Below, piece by piece: positions 50,615 to 61,120 of a stretch of DNA of 64,000 nucleotides. The notes under the pieces were generated by a model. It was not told the DNA's origin. It searched no databases and worked only from the letters and a program-made list of their open reading frames with translations. The stretch comes from Liopterus haemorrhoidalis. Lineage: Eukaryota; Arthropoda; Insecta; Coleoptera; Dytiscidae. Location: the NCBI GenBank assembly GCA_963971575.1, contig OZ020616.1:25389120-25453119 (forward strand), given 5' to 3'. The translations under genes were made by a program, and so were the position numbers. Within the stretch, counting starts at the first letter, position 1. The number at the start of each line of letters is the position of its first letter.

Positions 50615-53600
50615 ATACACATTGGGCCGTAGATCACAAAAATAAGGTTAATTTTGGATTTTGGCCAACTGTTTTTGAGTAAATCGGAAAAAAAGTACCT
50701 AAAATTGACTATATCGGAAAATAGTACCTAAAATTGACTATAACTCAAAAACTAAGGCCTCTTGATTTTTTTAAATATTTTTTTATTAATCCTCACCCCA
50801 AAATTACCCAACGGCCGTATTTTGGACTGTATTAGGAAAACTTTTTTTCAAAAAAATTAACAGAGAATATATGAACAGGTATTTCAAAAACTAAAAGAGA
50901 TAGGGACCTGCGGTTGGAATTTTTGAAGTTATAAGATCCGGTATATGGTAAAGGCACTTTTTAAAACATATTTTAAACAAAAAAAATTTTTGAAAAATTT
51001 TGAAATTTTTGTAATAGAATTTAATTTTTCAAAAAATTATATCTCAATAACGGTAAAAGATAGGGACCTCTGGTTTAAATTTTTGAGTTCCTCAAGTCCA
51101 TTTTAGTCGAAGGAAATTAGGGCCTTAATAACAAAACTTATACAAAAGCATGTATCATTAAACAAAACCCTTAAAAATGGCAAAAAATCGAAAAATCGTA
51201 AGGGGGACCCCTTCGATAAGAAATCTCGAATTTTTACAAAAAAAAATATTTCGGATTTTTCTCAAAATTGATACACATTGGGCCGTAGATCACAAAAATA
51301 AGGTTAATTTTGGATTTTGGCCAACTGTTTTTGAGTAAATAGGAAAAAAAGTACCTAGAATTGACTATATCGGAAAATAGTACCTAAAATTGACTATAAC
51401 TCAAAAACTAAGGCCTCTTGATTTTTTTAAATATTTTTTTATCAATCCTCACCCCAAAATTACCTAACGGCCGTATTTTGGACTGTATTAGGAAAACTTT
51501 TTTTTCAAAAAAATTATCAGAGAATATGTGAACAGGTATTTCAAAAACTAAAAGAGATAGGGACCTGCGGTTGGAATTTTTGAAGTTTTAAGGTCCGGTA
51601 TATGGTAAAGGCACATTTTAAAACATATTTGAAACAAAAAAAATTTTTGAAAAATTTTGAAATTTTTGTAATAGAATTTAATTTTTCAAAAAATTATATC
51701 TCAATAACGGTAAAAGATAGGGACCTCTGGTTTAAATTTTTGAGTTCCTCAAGTCCATTTTAGTCGAAGGAAATTAGGGCCTTAATAACAAAACTTATAC
51801 AAAAGCATGTATCATTAAACAAAACCCTTAAAAATGGCAAAAAATCGAAAAATCGTAAGGGGGACCCCTTCGATAAGAAATCTCGAATTTTTACAAAAAA
51901 AAATATTTCGGATTTTTCTCAAAATTGATACACATTGGGCCGTAGATCACAAAAATAAGGTTAATTTTGGATTTTGGCCAACTGTTTTTGAGTAAATCGG
52001 AAAAAAATTACCTAAAATTGACTATATCGGAAAATAGTACCTAAAATTGACTATAACTCAAAAACTAAGGCCTCTTGATTTTTTTAAATATTTTTTTATT
52101 AATCCTTACCCCAAAATTACCTAACGGCCGTATTTTGGACTGTATTAGGAAAACTTTTTTTTTTCAAAAAAATTAACAGAATATATGAACATGTATTTCA
52201 AAAACTAAAAGAGATAGGGACCTGCGGTTGGAATTTTTGAAGTTTTAAGGTCCGATATATGGTAAAGGCACATTTTAAAACATATTTTAAACAAAAAAAA
52301 ATTTTGAAAAATTTTGAAATTTTTGTAATAGAATTTAATTTTTCAAAAAATTATATCTCAATAACGGTAAAAGATAGGGACCTCTGGTTTAAATTTTTGA
52401 GTTCCTCAAGTCCATTTTAGTCGAAGGAAATTAGGGCCTTAATAACAAAACTTATACAAAAGCATGTATCATTAAACAAAACCCTTAAAAATGGCAAAAA
52501 ATCGAAAAATCGTAAGGGGGACCCCTTCGATAAGAAATCTCGAATTTTTACAAAAAAAAATATTTCGGATTTTTCTCAAAATTGATACACATTGGGCCGT
52601 AGATCACAAAAATAAGGTTAATTTTGGATTTTGGCCAACTGTTTTTGAGTAAATCGGAAAAAAATTACCTAAAATTGACTATATCGGAAAATAGTACCTA
52701 AAATTGACTATAACTCAAAAACTAAGGCCTCTTGATTTTTTTAAATATTTTTTTATTAATCCTTACCCCAAAATTACCTAACGGCCGTATTTTGGACTGT
52801 ATTAGGAAAACTTTTTTTTTTCAAAAAAATTAACAGAATATATGAACATGTATTTCAAAAACTAAAAGAGATAGGGACCTGCGGTTGGAATTTTTGAAGT
52901 TTTAAGGTCCGATATATGGTAAAGGCACATTTTAAAACATATTTTAAACAAAAAAAAATTTTGAAAAATTTTGAAATTTTTGTAATAGAATTTAATTTTT
53001 CAAAAAATTATATCTCAATAACGGTAAAAGATAGGGACCTCTGGTTTAAATTTTTGAGTTCCTCAAGTCCATTTTAGTCGAAGGAAATTAGGGCCTTAAT
53101 AACAAAACTTATACAAAAGCATGTATCATTAAACAAAACCCTTAAAAATGGCAAAAAATCGAAAAATCGTAAGGGGGACCCCTTCGATAAGAAATCTCGA
53201 ATTTTTACAAAAAAAATATTTCGGATTTTTCTCAAAATTGATACACATTGGGCCGTAGATCACAAAAATAAGGTTAATTTTGGATTTTGGCCAACTGTTT
53301 TTAAATAAATCGGAAAAAAAAGTACCTAAAATTGACTATATCGGAAAATAGTACATAAAATTGACTATAACTCAAAAACTAAGGCCTCTTGATTTTTTTA
53401 AATATTTTTTTATTAATCCTCACCCCAAAATTACCTAACGGCCGTATTTTGGACTGTATTAGGAAAACTTTTTTTTTTTCAAAAAAATTAACAGAATATA
53501 TGAACATGTATTTCAAAAACTAAAAGAGATAGGGACCTGCGGTTGCAACTTTTGAAGTTTTAAGGTCCGATATATGGTAAAGGCACATTTTAAAACATAT

Positions 53601-55868
53601 TTTAAACAAAAAAAAAATTTGAAAAATTTTGAAATTTTTGTAATAGAATTTTATTTTTCAAAAAAATATATCTCAATAACGGTAAAAGATAGGGACCTCT
53701 GGTTTAAATTTTTGATTTCCTCAAGTCCATTTTAGTCGAAGGAAATTAGGGCCTTAATCACCAAACTTATACAAAAGCATGTATCATTAAACAAAACCCT
53801 TAAAAATGGCAAAAAATCGAAAAATCGTAAGGGGGACCCCTTCGATAAGAAATCTCGAATTTTTACAAAAAAAATATTTCGGATTTTTCTCAAAATTGAT
53901 ACACATTGGGCCGTAGATCACAAAAATAAGGTTAATTTTGGATTTTGGCCAACTGTTTTTGAGTAAATCGGAAAAAAAGTACCTAAAATTGACTATATCG
54001 GAAAATAGTACCTAAAATTGACTATAACTCAAAAACTAAGGCCTCTTGATTTTTTTAAATATTTTTTTATTAATCCTCACCCCAAAATTACCCAACGGCC
54101 GTATTTTGGACTGTATTAGGAAAACTTTTTTTCAAAAAAATTAACAGAGAATATATGAACAGGTATTTCAAAAACTAAAAGAGATAGGGACCTGCGGTTG
54201 GAATTTTTGAAGTTATAAGATCCGGTATATGGTAAAGGCACTTTTTAAAACATATTTTAAACAAAAAAAATTTTTGAAAAATTTTGAAATTTTTGTAATA
54301 GAATTTAATTTTTCAAAAAATTATATCTCAATAACGGTAAAAGATAGGGACCTCTGGTTTAAATTTTTGAGTTCCTCAAGTCCATTTTAGTCGAAGGAAA
54401 TTAGGGCCTTAATAACAAAACTTATACAAAAGCATGTATCATTAAACAAAACCCTTAAAAATGGCAAAAAATCGAAAAATCGTAAGGGGGACCCCTTCGA
54501 TAAGAAATCTCGAATTTTTACAAAAAAAAATATTTCGGATTTTTCTCAAAATTGATACACATTGGGCCGTAGATCACAAAAATAAGGTTAATTTTGGATT
54601 TTGGCCAACTGTTTTTGAGTAAATCGGAAAAAAAGTACCTAGAATTGACTATATCGGAAAATAGTACCTAAAATTGACTATAACTCAAAAATTAAGGCCT
54701 CTTGATTTTTTTAAATATTTTTTTATCAATCCTCACCCCAAAATTACCTAACGGCCGTATTTTGGACTGTATTAGGAAAACTTTTTTTTCAAAAAAATTA
54801 TCAGAGAATATGTGAACAGGTATTTCAAAAACTAAAAGAGATAGGGACCTGCGGTTGGAATTTTTGAAGTTTTAAGGTCCGGTATATGGTAAAGGCACAT
54901 TTTAAAACATATTTGAAACAAAAAAAATTTTTGAAAAATTTTGAAATTTTTGTAATAGAATTTAATTTATCAAAAAATTATATCTCAATAACGGTAAAAG
55001 ATAGGGACCTCTGGTTTAAATTTTTGAGTTCCTCAAGTCCATTTTAGTCGAAGGAAATTAGGGCCTTAATAACCAAACTTATACACAAGCATGTATCATT
55101 AAAAAAAAACCTTAAAAATGGCAAAAAATCGAAAAATCGTAAGGATGACCCCTTCGATAAGAAATCTCGAATTTTTACAAAAAAAAATATTTCGGATTTT
55201 TCTCAAAATTGTTACACATTGGGCCGTAGATTTCAAAAATAAGGTTCGTTTTGGATTTTGGCCAACTGTTTTTGAGTAAATCGGAAAAAAAGTACCTAAA
55301 ATTGACTATATCGGAAAATAGTACCTAAAATTGACTATAACTCAAAAACTAAGGCCTCTCGATTTTTTTAAATATTTTTTTATTAATCCTCACCCCAAAA
55401 TTACCCAACGGCCGTATTTTGGACTGTATTAGGAAAACTTTTTTTTCAAAAAAATTAACAGAGAATATATGAACAGGTATTTCAAAAACTAAAAGAGATA
55501 GGGACCTGCGGTGGGAATTTTTGAAGTTTTAAGGTCCGATATATGGTAAAGGCACATTTTAAAACATATTTGTAACAAAAAAAAATTTTGAAAAATTTTG
55601 AAATTTTTGTAATAGAATTTAATTTTTCAAAAAATTATATCTCAATAACGGTAAAAGATAGGGACCTCTGGTTTAAATTTTTGAGTTCCTCAAGTCCATT
55701 TTAGTCGAAGGAAATTAGGGCCTTAATAACCAAACTTATACACAAGCATGTATCATTAAAAAAAAACCTTAAAAATGGCAAAAAATCGAAAAATCGTAAG
55801 GATGACCCCTTCGATAAGAAATCTCGAATTTTTACAAAAAAAAATATTTCGGATTTTTCTCAAAATTG
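50615..55868. repeat. 8-monomer higher-order repeat, copy 2 (5,254 bp)
   Basis: This is the immediate tandem partner of the previous block, and the two together make the longest clear higher-order repeat in the window. The main difference I saw is in the unit at 53038, which has tctcgaatttttac and an A8 run where its partner at 47783 has tctagaatttttacc. The right edge is at 55869, where attgttacac replaces attgatacac and the single unit 55008 is repeated once more. Confidence 0.9.
53187..53219. other. Probable short gene-conversion tract in monomer 53038
   Basis: Within an otherwise matching 5.25 kb pair, this stretch reads tctcgaatttttac followed by A8 and tatttcgg. The partner unit (47783) and the related unit at 44499 read tctagaatttttaccaa. 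The tract matches the neighbouring class at 48442 and 53696, which also has A8. A short non-reciprocal transfer from an adjacent monomer is the simplest reading; independent mutation is less likely because several linked differences change together. Confidence 0.6.
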
Positions 55869-58800
55869 TTACACATTGGGCCGTAGATTTCAAAAATAAG
55901 GTTCGTTTTGGATTTTGGCCAACTGTTTTTGAGTAAATCGGAAAAAAAGTACCTAAAATTGACTATATCGGAAAATAGTACCTAAAATTGACTATAACTC
56001 AAAAACTAAGGCCTCTCGATTTTTTTAAATATTTTTTTATTAATCCTCACCCCAAAATTACCCAACGGCCGTATTTTGGACTGTATTAGGAAAACTTTTT
56101 TTTCAAAAAAATTAACAGAGAATATATGAACAGGTATTTCAAAAACTAAAAGAGATAGGGACCTGCGGTGGGAATTTTTGAAGTTTTAAGGTCCGATATA
56201 TGGTAAAGGCACATTTTAAAACATATTTGTAACAAAAAAAAATTTTGAAAAATTTTGAAATTTTTGTAATAGAATTTAATTTTTCAAAAAATTATATCTC
56301 AATAACGGTAAAAGATAGGGACCTCTGGTTTAAATTTTTGAGTTCCTCAAGTCCATTTTAGTCGAAGGAAGTTAGGGCCTTAATAACAAAACTTATACAA
56401 AAGCATGTATCATTAAACAAAACCCTTAAAAATGGCAAAAAATCGAAAAATCGTAAGGGGGACCCCTTCGATAAGAAATCTCGAATTTTTACCAAAAAAA
56501 ATATTTCGGATTTTTCTCAAAATTGATACACATTGGGCCGTAGATCACAAAAATAAGGTTAATTTTGGATTTTGGCCAACTGTTTTTGAGTAAATCGGAA
56601 AAAAAGTACCTAAAATTGACTATATCGGAAAATAGTACCTAAAATTGATTATAACTCAAAAACTAAGGCCTCTTGATTTTTTTAAATATTTTTTTATTAA
56701 TCCTCACCCCAAAATTACCTAACGGCCGTATTTTGGACTGTATTAGGAAAACTTTTTTTTTTCAAAAAAATTAACAGAATATATGAACATGTATTTCAAA
56801 AACTAAAAGAGATAGGGACCTGCGGTGGGAATTTTTGAAGTTTTAAGGTCCGATATATGGTAAAGGCACATTTTAAAACATATTTTAAACAAAAAAAAAA
56901 TTTGAAAAATTTTGAAATTTTTGTAATAGAATTTAATTTTTCAAAAAATTATATCTCAATAACGGTAAAAGATAGGGACCTCTGGTTTAAATTTTTGAGT
57001 TCCTCAAGTCCATTTTAGTCGAAGGAAATTAGGGCCTTAATAACAAAACTTATACAAAAGCATGTATCATTAAACAAAACCCTTAAAAATGGCAAAAAAT
57101 CGAAAAATCGTAAGGGGGACCCCTTCGATAAGAAATCTAGAATTTTTACAAAAAAAAATATTTCGGATTTTTCTCAAAATTGATACACATTGGGCCGTAG
57201 ATTTCAAAAATAAGGTTCATTTTGGATTTTGGCCAACTGTTTTTGAGTAAATCGGAAAAAAAGTACCTAAAATTGACTATATCGGAAAATAGTACCTAAA
57301 ATTGACTATAACTCAAAAACTAAGGCCTCTTGATTTTTTTAAATATTTTTTTATTAATCCTCACCCCAAAATTACCTAACGGCCGTATTTTGGACTGTAT
57401 TAGGAAAACTTTTTTTTCAAAAAAATTAACAGAGAATATATGAACAGGTATTTCAAAAACTAAAAGAGATAGGGACCTGCGGTGGGAATTTTTGAAGTTT
57501 TAAGGTCCGATATATGGTAAAGGCACATTTTAAAACATATTTTAAACAAAAAAAAAAAATTGAAAAATTTTGAAATTTTTGTAATAGAATTTAATTTTTC
57601 AAAAAATTATATCTCAATAACGGTAAAAGATAGGGACCTCTGGTTTAAATTTTTGAGTTCCTCAAGTCCATTTTAGTCGAAGGAAATTAGGGCCTTAATA
57701 ACAAAACTTATACAAAAGCATGTATCATTAAACAAAACCCTTAAAAATGGCAAAAAATTGAAATATCGTAAGGGGGACCCCTTCGATAAGAAATCTAGAA
57801 TTTTTACCAAAAAAAATATTTCGGATTTTTCTCAAAATTGATACACATTGGGCCGTAGATCACAAAAATAAGGTTAATTTTGGATTTTGGCCAACTGTTT
57901 TTGAGTAAATCGGAAAAAAAGTACCTAAAATTGACTATATCGGAAAATAGTACCTAAAATTGACTATAACTCAAAAACTAAGGCCTCTTGATTTTTTTAA
58001 ATATTTTTTTATTAATCCTCACCCCAAAATTACCTAACGGCCGTATTTTGGACTGTATTAGGAAAACTTTTTTTTCAAAAAAATTAACAAAGAATATGTG
58101 AACAGGTATTTCAAAAACTAAAAGAGATAGGGACCTGCGGTTGGAATTTTTGAAGTTTTAAGGTCCGGTATATGGTAAAGGCACATTTTAAAACATATTT
58201 TAAACAAAAAAAATTTTTGAAAAATTTTGAAATTTTTGTAATAGAATTTAATTTATCAAAAAATTATATCTCAATAACGGTAAAAGATAGGGACCTCTGG
58301 TTTAAATTTTTGAGTTCGTCAAGTCCATTTTAGTCGAAGGAAATTAGGGCCTTAATAACCAAACTTATACACAAGCATGTATCATTAAAAAAAAACCTTA
58401 AAAATGGCAAAAAATCGAAAAATCGTGAGGATGACCCCTTCGATAAGAAATCTTGAATTTTTACAAAAAAAAATATTTCGGATTTTTCTCAAAATTGATA
58501 CACATTGGGCCGTAGATTTCAAAAATAAGGTTCATTTTGGATTTTGGCCAACTGTTTTTGAGTAAATCGGAAAAAAAGTACCTAAAATACACTATATCGG
58601 AAAATAGTACCTAAAATTGACTATAACTCAAAAACTAAGGCCTCTTGATTTTTTTAAATATTTTTTTATCAATCCTCACCCCAAAATTACCTAACGGCCG
58701 TATTTTGGACTGTATTAGGAAAACTTTTTTTTTCAAAAAAATTAACAGAGAATATATGAACAGGTATTTCAAAAACTAAAAGAGATAGGGACCTGCGGTG

Positions 58801-59099
58801 GGAATTTTTGAAGTTTTAAGGTCCGATATATGGTAAAGGCACATTTTAAAACATATTTGTAACAAAAAAAAATTTTGAAAAATTTTGAAATTTTTGTAAT
58901 AGAATTTAATTTTTCAAAAAATTATATCTCAATAACGGTAAAAGATAGGGACCTCTGGTTTAAATTTTTGAGTTCCTCAAGTCCATTTTAGTCGAAGGAA
59001 ATTAGGGCCTTAATAACCAAACTTATACAAAAGCATGTATCATTAAACAAAACCCTTAAAAATGGCAAAAAATCGAAAAATCGTAAGGGGGACCCCTTC

Positions 59100-59805
59100 G
59101 ATAAGAAATCTCGAATTTTTACAAAAAAAAATATTTCGGATTTTTCTCAAAATTGATACACATTGGGCCGTAGATCTCAAAAATAAGGTTCATTTTGGAT
59201 TTTGGCCAACTGTTTTTAAATAAATCGGAAAAAAAAGTACCTAAAATTGACTATATCGGAAAATAGTACCTAAAATTGACTATAACTCAAAAACTAAGGC
59301 CTCTTGATTTTTTAAATATTTTTTTATTAATCCTCACCCCAAAATTACCTAACGGCCGTATTTTGGACTGTATTAGGAAAATTTTTTTTTTTTCAAAAAA
59401 GTTAACAGAATATATGAACATGTATTTCAAAAACTAAAAGAGATAGGGACCTGCGGTTGGAACTTTTGAAGTTTTAAGGTCCGATATATGGTAAAGGCAC
59501 ATTTTAAAACATATTTTAAACAAAAAAAAAATTTGAAAAATTTTGAAATTTTTGTAATAGAATTTTATTTTTCAAAAAATTATATCTCAATAACGGTAAA
59601 AGATAGGGACCTCTGGTTTAAATTTTTGATTTCCTCAAGTCCATTTTAGTCGAAGGAAATTAGGGCCTTAATAACCAAACTTATACAAAAGCATGTATCA
59701 TTAAACAAAACCCTTAAAAATGGCAAAAAATCGAAAAATCGTAAGGGGGACCCCTTCGATAAGAAATCTCGAATTTTTACAAAAAAAAATATTTCGGATT
59801 TTTCT
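59100..59805. repeat. 2-monomer-offset duplicated segment, copy 1 (1,315 bp)
   Basis: It shares gtagatctcaaaa, gtttttaaataaatcgg, a shortened cttgattttttaaatatt, a long T-tract, gcggttggaac, aattttatttttc and gatttcctc with 60415-61120. The copies part where this one has aaactgatacac and gatcac and the other has aattgatacac and gatttc. Confidence 0.8.
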
Positions 59806-60414
59806 CAAAACTGATACACATTGGGCCGTAGATCACAAAAATAAGGTTCATTTTGGATTTTGGCCAACTGTTTTTGAGTAAATCGGAAAAAAAGTACCTA
59901 AAATTGACTATATCGGAAAATAGTACCTAAAATTGACTATAACTCAAAAACTAAGGCCTCTCGATTTTTTTAAATATTTTTTTATTAATCCTCACCCCAA
60001 AATTACCCAACGGCCGTATTTTGGACTGTATTAGGAAAACTTTTTTTTCAAAAAAATTAACAGAGAATATATGAACAGGTATTTCAAAAACTAAAAGAGA
60101 TAGGGACCTGCGGTTGGAATTTTTGAAGTTTTAAGGTCCGGTATATGGTAAAGGCATTTTTTAAAACATATTTTAAACAAAAAAAATTTTTGAAAAATTT
60201 TGAAATTTTTGTAATAGAATTTAATTTATCAAAAAATTATATCTCAATAACGGTAAAAGATAGGGACCTCTGGTTTAAATTTTTGAGTTCCTCAAGTCCA
60301 TTTTAGTCGAAGGAAATTAGGGCCTTAATAACCAAACTTATACAAAAGCATGTATCATTAAAAAAAAACCTTAAAAATGGCAAAAAATCGAAAAATCGTA
60401 AGGGGGACCCCTTC

Positions 60415-61120
60415 GATAAGAAATCTCGAATTTTTACAAAAAAAAATATTTCGGATTTTTCTCAAAATTGATACACATTGGGCCGTAGATCTCAAAAATA
60501 AGGTTCATTTTGGATTTTGGCCAACTGTTTTTAAATAAATCGGAAAAAAAAGTACCTAAAATTGACTATATCGGAAAATAGTACCTAAAATTGACTATAA
60601 CTCAAAAACTAAGGCCTCTTGATTTTTTAAATATTTTTTTATTAATCCTCACCCCAAAATTACCTACCGGCCGTATTTCGGACTGTATTAGGAAATTTTT
60701 TTTTTTTTCAAAAAAATTAACAGAATATATGAACATGTATTTCAAAAACTAAAAGAGATAGGGACCTGCGGTTGGAACTTTTGAAGTTTTAAGGTCCGAT
60801 ATATGGTAAAGGCACATTTTAAAACATATTTTAAACAAAAAAAAAATTTGAAAAATTTTGAAATTTTTGTAATAGAATTTTATTTTTCAAAAAATTATAT
60901 CTCAATAACGGTAAAAGATAGGGACCTTTGGTTTAAATTTTTGATTTCCTCAAGTCCATTTTAGTCGAAGGAAATTAGGGCCTTAATAACCAAACTTATA
61001 CAAAAGCATGTATCATTAAACAAAACCCTTAAAAATGGCAAAAAATCGAAAAATCGTAAGGGGGACCCCTTCGATAAGAAATCTCGAATTTTTACAAAAA
61101 AAAATATTTCGGATTTTTCT
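60415..61120. repeat. 2-monomer-offset duplicated segment, copy 2 (1,315 bp)
   Basis: Partner of 59100-59805. It has acquired private changes (acctaccgg, gtatttcgg, aggaaattttt with a T-tract of about 13, and gacctttgg at the anchor), so this duplication is older than the 5.25 kb and 7.9 kb-offset events. Confidence 0.8.

Larger units (their letters stand above)
40557..56321. repeat. Region 4: 24 monomers, most homogeneous part, 8-monomer unit
   Basis: Anchor positions: 40557, 41215, 41872, 42530, 43185, 43842, 44499, 45158, 45812, 46469, 47126, 47783, 48442, 49097, 49754, 50411, 51067, 51724, 52381, 53038, 53696, 54351, 55008, 55665. Most spacings are 657 bp. A small set of classes is reused: gttgcaact/atcaccaaac units, aagttataagatccgg units, acctagaattg with ttatcagag units, attgttacac units, and gtacataaaatt units. 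Only satellite is present. Confidence 0.92.
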
